A stretch of DNA of 41,432 nucleotides from Saprolegnia diclina VS20 (lineage: Eukaryota > Oomycota > Saprolegniomycetes > Saprolegniales > Saprolegniaceae): the NCBI RefSeq assembly GCF_000281045.1, contig NW_008246091.1:492938-534369 (forward strand), read 5' to 3'. Position numbers and translations under genes: made by a program. Below, in pieces: positions 9,421 through 20,324 of the stretch (positions within the stretch are counted from its first letter, which is position 1; every line of letters begins with the position of its first letter). A model generated the notes under the pieces. The model had not been told where the DNA came from. It worked only from the letters and a program-made list of their open reading frames with translations, and searched no databases.

Positions 9421-11034
9421 TTAGCGCACCACGGTGCAAGGCGAGTGGAAACGAATCGACTTGGCGCCACCATGAAAGTGCTGCTTGCCATAGAGATGGT
9501 GCTTTCGACCATATGCTTCCAGTATCGCGTCGTCCTCGGCACAACGATGGCCTCCGCTACTAAACACCAGCGTCATCCGCGACGTCAACGCCAGCGCCGC
9601 GACCAGTTGCTGCTTGGCGGCAAGCGAGAGACCAGCACTGGCAATCGTGATCTTGACCGTGTGTGAATTGCGCGTCTGAGCGAGCGCAGTCGCAAAAGCT
9701 TCCGCACACACATCGCTCTTGATTGCAAGACGGATCTCGCACGCCGTACCTCGGCGACTGAGCCATTGCGGTAGCGCACCAAAGATGATGTTGGCGTGTG
9801 GATCTGGGAGCGGGTCGCATCCCAGATCCAGCTGCACGGTCTTTGGCGACGACCCAAGAAACGCAGCCAGCGACTCGATGGCCGCGTCTGAGAACGTTAC
9901 TGAGAACAGCTCGAGATGCCAGAGGTGGCGCAGTTTTGGGAACCAGGTCAGATGCACCGCCTGAAGCGCAAGTTTGGTCAGCGCCGGTAGCTGCGGCAAG
10001 ACGGAAACGACTGGCGTCGCATCGCAACCGTCTTGCAGCCACACATCCAAGCTTTCAAGGCGCGAACGTGAAATCTTGGCGGCGAGCGCGGCCACATCGG
10101 CTTCACCAAGCGCTGTCGGTGGATCGACGTCGTCGTCGTCGTCGTCGTCGTTGAAATCGTAGTCGTTTTTGAGCGCGTAGTCAAAAATTATCAGGTGACG
10201 CAGTTGCGACGGCAGCGGCGGCGACGACGGACTCAAAATCGCACGCGTGAGGCTCGGGACTGCAGACAAATTGGTTGTCTCGAGCGTACTCGATGCGAGC
10301 ATGGCCACCGCCAGCTCTACGCCGACCTCGTCGTAAAAGTCGGTCCCTTCCAGCTCGAGGTGACGCGCGGTGGGTAGCGCCAGCCACGCAACGAGGGACT
10401 TGCAGTCGGACATGGGCGATAAACTCGACGAGCCAACCCAGATACGCTCGACCTGGGAGCATGTTGCAAGGACAGCGGTCAGCGCAGCGTCAAACGCGGC
10501 TTGTTCTAGGTTTTCTGACTGGCGCATGGTCACCGCTCGGAGGCCATGACACGTCGAGACGCTGTCTGTGAGGACTGCCGCAACGTCCAGAGGGAAATCG
10601 CTCGTGACTCTGAGATCCACGAGGTTTGGAAGCCACTTGCCAAGGGCTGCGCGGACGCTGGTGGCACCCTGAACGTCACAGCGCACGGTCGTCGTTGGTG
10701 CCAGTTCTGTGGAATGACAGATCGCCGCCTGGTCCTGGGCGCGCGTGACAACAATCTCTCTGAAGAGAGGAAGCGCCCTTGTGACGACGCTGGCACTGAT
10801 GCTGTAGACTTCATCCAGACATTCGGCGTATGGCGTGGGCCAAAGCGACAGCTCCACGTCCATAGCCAAGAGCGTCCGGAGCGCGTCGAGCGCGTCATCA
10901 AGGCTGCCATTGGGCGCCGCTTGAAGAAAGGCGTGTGCGTCGTCGGCGTCGTCGAGGTAGTCCAGAATCTGCAGCGCGATCGGCGATAGCAGCCACATTG
11001 CCACTCGGTTGTCGGTGGTCAGTGTGATTGACAT
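9421..11034 (-). CDS. F-box-like / leucine-rich-repeat protein
   Basis: Intact single-exon gene of 537 aa, starting at the ATG at 11034 (MSITLTTDNRVAMWL). An in-frame ATG farther upstream would add 21 residues, but that stretch does not resemble the family. The first ~40 residues form an F-box-like helix pair (LSPIALQILDYLDDADDAHAF). The rest is built of irregular leucine-rich repeats such as LPNLVDLRV, LRAVTMRQS, RHLELEGTDF, LRHLIIFDY, LESLDVWL, LTKLALQAVHL and LWHLELFSVTF. A loop of about eight consecutive Asp in the middle comes from a (GTC)n run in the DNA at 10129-10151. F-box/LRR proteins usually select substrates for SCF ubiquitin ligases; that role is inference, because the F-box match is weak. 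A broken copy and a relic of the same family lie next to it. Confidence 0.75.
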   Translation of the reverse strand: MSITLTTDNRVAMWLLSPIALQILDYLDDADDAHAFLQAAPNGSLDDALDALRTLLAMDVELSLWPTPYAECLDEVYSISASVVTRALPLFREIVVTRAQDQAAICHSTELAPTTTVRCDVQGATSVRAALGKWLPNLVDLRVTSDFPLDVAAVLTDSVSTCHGLRAVTMRQSENLEQAAFDAALTAVLATCSQVERIWVGSSSLSPMSDCKSLVAWLALPTARHLELEGTDFYDEVGVELAVAMLASSTLETTNLSAVPSLTRAILSPSSPPLPSQLRHLIIFDYALKNDYDFNDDDDDDDVDPPTALGEADVAALAAKISRSRLESLDVWLQDGCDATPVVSVLPQLPALTKLALQAVHLTWFPKLRHLWHLELFSVTFSDAAIESLAAFLGSSPKTVQLDLGCDPLPDPHANIIFGALPQWLSRRGTACEIRLAIKSDVCAEAFATALAQTRNSHTVKITIASAGLSLAAKQQLVAALALTSRMTLVFSSGGHRCAEDDAILEAYGRKHHLYGKQHFHGGAKSIRFHSPCTVVR

Positions 11035-11142
11035 CGTGTAAAACGTGCGAAACGCTGATGTGCAACACATTCCCCACATGTTTCCCACTGGCACCACTCA
11101 CAAGTCCACAGCCGCCATCAACTGCAACTGGTACGGCCCCAC

Positions 11143-11196
11143 TTTCAGAATCTGGCCCACGCTCAGAATCTGGCCCACTTTCAAAATCTGGCACAG
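11143..11196. repeat. Three tandem copies of an 18-bp unit
   Basis: Copies at 11143-11160, 11161-11178 and 11179-11196 with core TCAGAATCTGGCCCAC. The third copy has diverged at several positions. It lies 110-160 bases upstream of the intact F-box-like/LRR gene, so it could be promoter-proximal sequence. Confidence 0.85.
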
Positions 11197-11339
11197 TGCT
11201 ACGCGCACCGTACAAGGCGCAAACACACTTGACGCCGTCGAGGTCTCGTCATCACAGGACGTATCGACGAGAGGTGGTGTCTGAACCGTCAAGCAGACGT
11301 TAACGGTTTAACGGTTTACAACCATTCACTAGCGAGTCC

Positions 11340-13290
11340 TCAGTTGGCAGTCTCTTGGCGCTCGGGGCGGGTGGGGGGCAGCCGCGTCGCCATCGGAAGC
11401 AACTTCACGGCCGACTGCTTGACGGTGAACGCTGGATGCACCCGTCCCCCACAAAGACACCTACATCGTCCATTATAGCAGCGTCTCAAACGGTCCATCG
11501 ATTGTCGTACTTGGAGGTCGTCGCGTCCCACTGCCACTGCCCTACAATGTGTGCGCAGCCCTCTTTCGGGCACTTGACGCTGCCCGTCGCCGCCGTCATT
11601 GGCCCGAACCACCGCAAGGGCTCGAGATACCACAGGTCGCAGCCACTGGTGAGCGCCGCAAAGTGCTTTTCGTCGTCGCTTATGACGGCCGAGACGCGGC
11701 GTCTGCACACGTGATCTAAGACCGTCCTTGCCACATTCACAGATCTTACATTTGGCATCGGGACCCGCGCTTTTCGAGCTCTTTGAGCTGCGCGCGCCAC
11801 GTACTGAGCTCGGCGTCCGGCGTCGCCTTGGTCTTGGTCTTGGTCGTCTTGTCACTGCTGTCGTTGGTCGGACTCGTGAGCCGAAAGCTAAACTGCTTGG
11901 ACCACGCGCGCCATATCTTTTTTCGCGATGACACCGACTTGGTCGGTGACGTCACGTGAATTGAGGACGGGACAACCTCGAGGCTGGCGACGTCACGCAG
12001 CATCGACTCGAGCACGCGCTGGTCGGCGATCGCGTCCGGGCGATTCGCCACTTCGTCGTCGTCGTCGTCGTCAAACGGACTCGCGTTCGGGTCGACGGAG
12101 AACGGTCGGGACGGCACCTGCTGGCGGCCGCGCGGCGTCTACGCATGTTCCGTTGGTCTAGTTCAAGATGCCCACTGTCGAAACGAGGGTACCTCGGGAC
12201 AGCTCGCCGCGCGTTTGCGGTCCACAGCAATCGTCCATGCTGCCGCGTCGGTGCTCGGCGTGTGCTTGAGAACGTTGGCCGTGCAGAAGAGCGTCGTGCT
12301 ACACTCGACGCAGCCGTAAACGTGGCCCATGGACCGTAGCGGCGGGATAAAGTGCTGTGTCTTGGGCGACGACGGCCGTGTGAGGTAAAACCCACTCGGC
12401 ACGATGCCGAGCAGCATGCGCTTGTCTGTCTCGGCGCTCTTCTTGATCGGGTCGAGCTCGATGGGCAAATGCTGCGCGTGCCGGGTCCGCGCCCGTACCA
12501 TCTTTGTCTGGAGTAACAGCTGATGGGCTCTAAAGACATCGAGCTGCGCCTTTTCCAAGCATTGCAGTTGGTCTTCGAAGCCTACGCGGCTTGTCAGAAT
12601 CGATCGCCAAGTCGAGCGGAGTACCCGTGTTGAGCGCGACGACTGGTCGCACGGCCCGTAGCTTGGCAAAGGCGTCGGCGTACGGAAAGCCTTGTGTGAG
12701 CATGATGTAGGCCATCGCGATCGCCGGCGACCGCGACCGCCCGCCCGCGCTACACCAACCTCGTCTCGCTCATGGCGTGTCAAGGAGCGCCTGTACCAGT
12801 GGACGAGAACGCCGCCGTTCTGCATACCCGCTTCGAGAAAGACGGTCGTGACGGGGAGGCAGCTGAGGAGGTTTGTGTACTCCTTGTCGCGGAGGTCGAT
12901 CGTAAGGTACGTAAAGTCCTGCAAGAACCGGCCATGTGAGCCTAGAGACAAGGCCATGGCGGTACTCGACCTGCGGGTACGTGGCGACGGTGCCCGAGAC
13001 GTTGAGCACATGCGTGATCTTGCGCTCCTTGATGGCCTCAAAGTTGAAGGCCGCATGGATCGAGCCGACCCAGAGCTTGGGCACGACTTCGGACGGGATG
13101 TTGTCCTACGCGTGGCCATGAGGCGCGTCGTCGCCACGGGCGGCCGTGCACCTGGACGAGCGCGGGCTGGAGCGCGAGACTTGGCGGCTTCCGGGCGCTC
13201 ATCGGGTCGCTGCTTGCTGGCTCGAGGGCGTAAAAGTTGCTGCTGTTTCGGGCCGTTACCGGGTTTCTGGAAATATGTCTGCGCGCTCAT
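11340..13290 (-). CDS. YVH1: Dual-specificity phosphatase, DUSP12/YVH1 type
   Basis: Eight exons read on the minus strand: 13290-13152, 13086-12971, 12918-12797, 12749-12625, 12581-12193, 12138-11750, 11702-11511, 11460-11340; 530 aa. The phosphatase domain has KLWVGSIHAAFN, TIDLRDKEYTN and, across the third intron, the active-site loop HCAGGRSRSP (nucleophile Cys near residue 126). The tail carries the zinc-binding domain typical of DUSP12/YVH1: GCVECSTTLF (C258, C261), then GCDLWYLEPLRW, KCPKEGC and CLCGGRVHPAF. In known members this tail helps ribosome maturation (Mrt4 release from pre-60S). Here its two halves are separated by about 150 extra residues, including six consecutive Asp and a Lys/Thr-rich stretch. 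The first intron is uncertain: its acceptor is not TAG and other junctions are possible. Confidence 0.88.
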
Positions 13291-14270
13291 TGGTCCATAA
13301 ACATCATTTATAGCCAATCGTAGGATGCCGCCGCGACGTCTACAAATGCGCTGGCCGCATACGTGGCACGCTGCCACGCGTTTCGAACGCAGCTTCTTGA
13401 GCTTCAAGGCTGAGGTTTGTCTGGACAGTACCGTCATCGCTGACCTTATTCGCATTTTGAAATCTCGGCCGCGAAGTAGCCGCCTCTCTGACAACTGCGT
13501 GTCATCGCTCGGGGCCTTCAACATGCTTGACACGACATAGCCTCTTCTAGTCATTACGACCCCTCAAGCTCTACATTGCCTTTTCATTGAAGGGTAGCGT
13601 CCGATCCAAGCGTAAAGAGACCGGTGTAGCGACTCAACGAGCGCGAGTGTCGGATCCATACCTACGCACTGCCGCTGATGGCAACTGCGTCGGTTGGAAA
13701 CCGCGCTTGCGACGCCTTGCCCACTCGAACGAGAAGATGCCAAGAACGAGCGATCCAGTGGGGCCTGATCGTCACAGCCGACAGTTGACCAGGACAGTGT
13801 ATTCCCTAATTGTCTGGAGATGAACCCTTGCCTGCGAAAGAGCTCTGCACAGCGAACACCCCATGTCCTCTTCTACGCTCGATTGTACTTGGTAGCGTCT
13901 CTAGTCGCATCAAACCGTCACTCGCAATTTCATCAACTTGTGAAATTTGCATAAATTGGAGCAAAAATATCGCGCTACTGCACGGAACTGGCGTTGTGCC
14001 GGAGCTACTGCGACCAGCCTCGACTGACTAACCAGCCTCGACTGACTAACCAGCCTCGACTGACTAACCGGCCTCGGCTGACTCGCCTCGCCACGCAGTC
14101 GCAGACCAGCCTCGACTGGCTAGTGGCTTAGAGCGCCATGCACTATGCACCATGACCGCTAAAGTCTTGCAAGGCATTTCTCGTAAAATAATGTGGGCTA
14201 GTAGTTGGTATCATTGTCGTTGGCGGGAAACGGTGACAAACCGTTTCGCGACGCGCAGACAGGCGGTGCG
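13291..14270. other. Divergent intergenic region
   Basis: About 1 kb between the start codons of the phosphatase (minus) and the CH-domain gene (plus), so it should hold both promoters. ATTGG/CCAAT elements lie at about 13289 and 13313. A tandem repeat at 14013-14084 is listed separately. No gene was recognised. Confidence 0.45.
14013..14084. repeat. Four tandem copies of an 18-bp unit
   Basis: Unit ACCAGCCTCGACTGACTA, with three exact copies at 14013-14030, 14031-14048 and 14049-14066 and a diverged fourth to 14084. A further near-copy stands alone at 14105-14122. It lies 190-260 bases upstream of the CH-domain gene. Confidence 0.92.
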
Positions 14271-17200
14271 ATGACCGAGCCGAAGCGCGGGCTGCGTAAG
14301 GCAACGACCGTGAGCCTCCGCCGGCTCAAAGAGACACCGGAGGTTGAGGCGCCGAGTCGCCCGGCCACCATGCCACCGGCAAGTGCGACACTGTCGCCGC
14401 TGCCGAGTCGCCCGTCCTCACACGGCGAGATGCTCGTGCCCGAGCCGTCATGTGACACAAGGGACGCGCTGCGCCGACCAAAAGCCGTACTCTCAACGCG
14501 TTGTTTTGGCTGCGGCGGCCTCCCGGAGATGTGTCTCCACTGCTTCTCCAACTGCAAGAAGAACGACATGACCAAGTACAAGCAGAGCTTGGCGAAGGGC
14601 GTCGAATGGCTCTTTGTCAAAGCCACGTCCCGAGCGTTCAGCCATCTCTCGGATACGATCACGCAGTGGGTCTTTGGGTACACCGCTTCTTTTTCCTTGA
14701 GCTTGCTAGCGTTGTACGTAGGATGTGGAAATTTTACTGTCAGCAAAAGAAGCTCCACCGCCAGTACGCGCTTCGGCTCGTCGAGCGCCAGCGGCTCAAG
14801 CGCGTCATGAGCTCGTGGCGCATCCAGGCGTACGACCGACGTGCGTATGGTGCGCTCGTGTATGCCCAAGGCGAACATGTTGGTCTTGCACTTGGGGTTC
14901 GCGCACCGCAACACGATCATGTAGACGCGCGTCGTGGCGCTCGAGGCAGAACTCAACGCGCTCCAAGGCACTCTCACCGACCTCAAGCAAGAGCACCAAG
15001 TGCGCGCGCACTTGGACGCCGACAAGATGGCCAAGTTGCACGGCCTCATTCAAGAAGAGAAGCAGCGCGTCGTCGACAAGAACAAGGAGCTCGCTGCGAT
15101 CAAAGGCCAGTTGGCCATCATGCAAGCCAGCTTTGCCGTGCGTTCACATGCTGATGGAGTGATATGTGTGTGTGTGAGAGGCTGTGGCTAGTCGCTGGAA
15201 GCGAAAGCCGAGAAGGCCGAGATGCTCACGGCCCTCCAAGCCGAACTGTTTGACTACAAGAAAGTGTGTTTTCAAATGTCCCACGAGCTCATTTCGCAAA
15301 TGGAGGTACAATATTGTCTTTCGAACGTTTTTCATGCCCTTATGTCGTAGCGCCAAGTGGACGAATTTGCACTCTACGACGGACGTCAGTATTTCAACGA
15401 CGTTTTGTCCAACGACGTGGTTAATTCCCTTGATTTGATGGAGAACCCGATCTTGTACGACCCCAGCTTCAAGGTATTACCTCGATCGCCTCGATAATAT
15501 TGACGCAATGTGCACTAGCTCAACAAGGACGTGCGTCGCGAAGACCGCGAAAAAGCCAAAAAAGAAATTAAAAAAGTTTCGCCCATCAACTCGGCCCCCG
15601 TCGATCGCGCCGACCGCATTCTCATGCAGTGGGTGCGTGGCCACTGGATTGTCTTCATTAAATGATTTTGTTTCATTTTTACGTGTATTTTGCTCATTTT
15701 TTTATGATTTAGGTCAACTACCTCTTGCTCAAGAAGTCGCCACCCGATTGGCTCAAGGCGACGCGCATCTCCAACTGCAACACCAATCTTCAAGTAGCTC
15801 CTCGGTGGCATGTGAGATCTCATTCGTCTTTCATAGGACGGCAAAGCGTATGCGGTCGTGACGCGCATTCTTCACGACGCCATGTGCAATTGTACGACAC
15901 GAAGATTGTCTTTTACAAATGGACATTTTGCTTGTAGTACGACCTCGAAAAAAGACGTACGAAGCCGCACTGCAGCGAGAAAACGGCGTCGCACTCACCG
16001 ACCAAGCCGCCGAGCGCTACTTGGTATAGCACCTCCGACCTTGACAGATTGATACATTCCGACAGACGTTGATGATCAACGAGAGCGACGACCAGCGACG
16101 CCTCGAGCTCATGCTCAATACGATTGGACAGGCCATGTGGCTACCCAGCGAGGTCGACACAGTTTCTTTCCTGTGTCAGAATGCACTCGTACAAATTATG
16201 ACAATATTTGTAGCTGGTCAAAGCCCAGGACATTATGGCCGGCGACAGCGACTTCAACTTGGTGCTGCTCGGCTACCTTTTTTGCACGTCGCCGCCCGTC
16301 GTGGAAGAGACCCACACGGAGCACTGCAATACGCTCATGCGGCAACTCACGCTTGAACGGTACAGATATTGTCCATCGATGCCTCAAAAGTTCGACTACG
16401 AATTACGAATGCGTAGCGCGCAGTGGCGCGAGTTTAAAGAAAAGGCGGACGCGAACGACGTGACGAGCGCTGTTTCGAAAAAAATCAAGGTCCACGTTTA
16501 TCCATTTTTTGAAAAATTGGGACAATAATGGACAATAATGGACTATAATGGACTCTATGTGTAGCTCGCACTTGCGCACTTGCTCGAAATGAAAAAGCGG
16601 CTCGACACCGAGGTCAAGAAGGCCCACGACGGTCACGTCATCTGGTGGAAGAGCTCGCGTGTCGTCTTGCGCAAGTGCTTTTTAACCCTCTCGATGATGG
16701 CCCATGGCAAGTCGGGGTTTATGGTGGCCGCCGAAAAAGCTGCCGACAACGAAGGCTTCCTCCTCGTGCCCCACGATCGCATCGGATCGATTCTGTTTGA
16801 CCACGAAGACGCCAAATGGTATTTTATCGCATTTATTGTATTTAAGTATTGCATTGGTATTCCTATGACTAGGGAAATCGACATGCTGCAAGGCTATCTC
16901 AATAGCGTCTACAACGACCTCTCGCGCATTTACCGCAGGTATACGGCGTCGATATTGCGTCGTTTTTATAGTTGTCTATAGCTATGCGAGTCGTGGCGCC
17001 ACGACCGAAGTCGGCGTTATGAGCTATGGTGGTCTTCTCGAACTCCTTTCGGTATCGTGTAATATCAACTGGAGCTTGATACAATAGCGAGATATCGCAT
17101 AGGAGTGCAACATTCCCGACAACAACTTTGCCCTCAAAGACATGGAAGGCATCTTTGCAGCCGTGACCGACACGGTAGACTTGGAGACTGGAGTTTGGTG

Positions 17201-17966
17201 CATAGACTATGACGCGTGGTGGTAGAAACCCGACAACACGGCCGACGGCGACGCAGTCATCGTCGATGTCAACCGCGCGCTGCTGCCCGCCGAGTTTATA
17301 GAGGCGCTCATCCGCATCGCTCGAAAGCGTTATAGTGGGCAGTACAAGACCACGGCGCTCTCCGAGTCATTTTGTCTTCTCGTCGACAACCAGATTCTAC
17401 CGTACGCGTACCAGAACGACGCCGAAAAGTTCCAGAAACAGGTTGCCAGACGCGTTCTTTCCAGATCTCAGATATCAAATGCACATACTAGATGGAGTCG
17501 CCAGGGCTCCGCAACATGCTCATCAAGTACCAAGACGACATGAAAGCGCTGTTTACGCGGGTGTGTCGACGACTAGCGTTCTGTCACATGACAATATTGC
17601 TAGTACTCGGTGGACCAGGGCAAGAAGAAGACTAAGACGACCAAGATGACGGCGTATACGCTCATGAAGTTTGTGTCGGACCGCAGCGTACGTCTCCATT
17701 CTTGATGTATAACTATTGCAACGGGATGTTTTGCATCGTAGCTCGAAGACGACGTGTTTACGAACGAGCGCGCGCTCCAAGTCGTTGGCCACGCTGTCCG
17801 TGCCCGCGCCATCTCCAAGACGGAGCTCATGCAGCAAGAAATTACATTTGACGCCTTCCAAGAGACTATGGTCGCCATGGCCTGCCACAAGAACCCGGAC
17901 CCGTACGTCTCGGTCGAGAACCGGTTTCAGAAATTTGCGACCATGTACATTGTGTCAGCTGCCTAA
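14271..17966 (+). CDS. Calponin-homology, coiled-coil protein (probable cytoskeletal)
   Basis: Twenty exons, 896 aa. Exon starts: 14271, 14722, 14925, 15192, 15351, 15519, 15713, 15837, 15938, 16066, 16214, 16417, 16565, 16873, 16982, 17103, 17226, 17492, 17604, 17742. Introns are 42-80 nt and nearly all end TAG. A small Cys cluster (CFGCGGLPEMCLHC) lies near residue 80. A basic helix (QRLKRVMSSWRIQAYDRR) resembles IQ/SFI1 motifs. A coiled coil spans roughly residues 180-300. Residues ~360-510 form a calponin-homology domain like those of plastin (ADRILMQWVNYLLLKK, ATRISNCNTNLQDGKAYAV, LVKAQDIMAGDSDFNLVLL, GYLF). The C-terminal 300 residues are helical and unassigned. CH domains bind actin or microtubules, so a cytoskeletal, basal-body or flagellar role is plausible, but which is not visible. 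Confidence 0.85.
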
Positions 17967-18014
17967 CAGACAATATGTATCGAGTTCTTCCATTCTTCTT
18001 CTGTCATCATTGGT

Positions 18015-19800
18015 TCATTCAGAATACGACTTTTGTCCCGACGCCACGAGGTGGCGCCATACTACGAGCGTCGCCCCCACCGAGGCGTCGCTGCTCGGTG
18101 CCAGGCGTAGCGGCGCGCCCGTGCGGTCTTGGATGTAGTAGCGTAGGAGCTCGTTGCGAACCAGAGCATTCCCGCTCCCGACCACACTATGACATGTCAA
18201 TATCAAAGTATCAAGGTATCAATGAGTACCACCGCGACTGGAGCGATCCTTGGAGGTGCGTCGGGAGCAACGCAAAGAGGTTGTCCACGATACCTCTCGC
18301 AATCGCCGCGCTCATGTCGCCCAGTGTCCAGTTGTCCATGGCGAGCTGCGACAATGTGCCCTAGCAGAAAACTCGTCGAACATTCCACCGACTGCAACTG
18401 TACGGTCTCCAAGCCTGGCGTGCGCTCGCCCAGTAAGGTCGGGCGGCACTGCAGCGTCGTATCGCGCTTGGCTGCTGCAATCACAGTGGCGTAGACGTCG
18501 CTCGGTGCGAGGGTCACCGACGGACACAGACAACGTGTCCATTCGATGGCGGACGCGACAAAGGCCGCAAAGACGTTTCCCCTACCCCTAATTTCGAAAC
18601 TCGATCTTGGGTAAGAGACGTGTACCCCGTCAAGGCGGCGACGACCGCGATCTGTTGTGCGTCAAAGTACGGTCGCACTTCAAAGCTGCCGCTGCTGGAG
18701 CTCTCAGTCGTAGTCGTCGCACTCTCCAACACAAAGGCGAGTTGGGCCGAGGTGCCAATGTTGACAACTAACGCCACGATGTTCGACAATTGCTAAAGCG
18801 AGATATACGTACAGAGCGCCGAGGTTGCGTCGAGGGCGGCAGAGTCGAGCAAGGCAGCAACTGCACACGGATGGTCACCCATGGGCACGTACACGGGAAC
18901 ACCCAGCGGAAGGCCAAAGGTGACCGCTGCCGGCGCCGACGACTCACCGACCACGTCGATGCCTGGCCGGCGCACGCGCGGCAGCATCTGCGGCGGAATC
19001 CCACAGGCGTCCAGCCTACGCAAACCGTGCAGCGTGCAACGATCGCGAAATAGATGCAGCATACGTGGCAGCGTCCCAGGACAGTGTTGCGAGATCGAAC
19101 CCGCCCCAGCTGAACGCGTTGGTCGTGTCCATAGAGGCGTGCGCCGGTGACGAGAGGCCGGCGAGGACAAAGGCGACGAGATCCATGATGGTGCCGCACG
19201 TATCAAAGCGCTCCAGCGTCGCAGGTGCGTGCGCGAGGACGTGTGCGTACGTGGCCACGCCGTAGCCTACAAATCTGATGACGTCGACGAGACGAGGCGG
19301 TGGGCCGCACCCGACGCCAAAGGCGACGGCGACGATGCCTCGGGGCCTGCAAGAGCCGCTCGGCGCTGCTGCAAGGTGTCAAGAAACGGTCGCGAGCAGC
19401 GCGTGTCTTGCCACGTAATGAGCTCCGACCACGGCAGCGGGTGCGGGGCGTCGGCAAAGTGGGTGGCGGCCGATGGGACTTCCGCGGCCGACCACCACAC
19501 GATGCCATGCATCTACTCGCCATACAAGCGTTGCTCGAGCCGAGCGTATGCAGGTAGCCAATCGAGTACCTGGCCGCAGATGGCAATGGCGTCGAGCTGG
19601 ACCGCGTCGAGCAATGCGCCAAGCGAACGCAGGGCCTCCTGCAAGGCCCGCAGGATGGCCGAGACGGCGACGACCGAGCCAGGTGCGTGGTTGATCGTAG
19701 CACTACTTTGACCGAGGATCTCGTGCGAGGCCGTCGTGACCGAGCACTTGATCGCGGTCGTGCCCACATCGAGGCCAAGCACGGCTGCCGGTGTGGCCAT
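18015..19800 (-). CDS. SHPK: Sedoheptulokinase (FGGY carbohydrate kinase)
   Basis: Phosphorylates sedoheptulose to sedoheptulose 7-phosphate, feeding the non-oxidative pentose phosphate pathway. Eight exons on the minus strand: 19800-19570, 19512-19311, 19266-19065, 19015-18813, 18767-18626, 18581-18389, 18345-18230, 18186-18015; 486 aa, close to the size of animal SHPK. FGGY motifs appear in order: the phosphate loop LGLDVGTTAIKC at the N-terminus, CGQMHGIVWW, ITWQDTRCS, SGYGVATYA, GTIMDLVAFVLAG, AFSWGGFD, GDHPCAV, NIGTSAQLAF, RPYFDA, GGNVFAAFV and VVGSGNALVRNELL near the end. SHPK is favoured over xylulokinase or glycerol kinase by MHGIVWW and the TWQD.RC motif. The seventh donor has two in-phase options; I chose the one giving a 43-nt intron. 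The gene ends 48 bases beyond the stop of the convergent CH-domain gene. Confidence 0.92.
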
Positions 19801-20324
19801 TCCACCCACTTTTTTCGTATTGCGTGTTGCAAGCCATACTGGCCGATCGCAACAGTAATGCAGTCATCGCCGAGCTTGTTGGCGTCTTTTGCGCAGACAG
19901 AAACGTGCCACGTGGAGCACAGCATCCTGCATAGAAAGGGCGTTGACAGCGATCCAAGGCGCAGCCAAGCGAGCGCAACGGCCGTGTAACGCAGCATGAC
20001 GTGGCACTATTTCCACAACGCACAATATTCAACTGGCTGGAATCACGCAACTTGATAAACTTAATGCTGCCATGGCCTGACAAGCTGGTCAAACTGCACC
20101 CATGGAGGCCCATGGAGGATGTGTACCGAAGCATTGGCGTGCCAGCTCATGCGAGCTGCTCGTGCGCACCTCATCGTGGACGGCCACTGTCGTCCGGACG
20201 CAGCCGCGACGGTGTACCCAGGTCTTCTAGCCAAGATTCGGCGGCTCCTGATTGGCCGTTGAGTTCAAGCAGACGGGCCAGGCCAATCTCCATTGAGCGA
20301 AAGAACACGTTGGCCAAGGATCGC
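19801..20324. promoter_or_regulatory. Divergent promoter region of sedoheptulokinase and lipase
   Basis: 524 bases between two divergent start codons. ATTGG occurs at about 20251 and CCAAT at about 20283, both within 75 bases of the lipase ATG. No gene recognised. Confidence 0.4.

Noticed and set aside
12750-12796. Apparent loss of the phosphatase active-site loop (HWYRRS)
   Set aside because: A 47-nt intron interrupts the Cys codon; splicing restores HCAGGRSRSP.
14013-14122. CRISPR-like repeats
   Set aside because: Units are directly adjacent without spacers and the genome is eukaryotic; it is a minisatellite.
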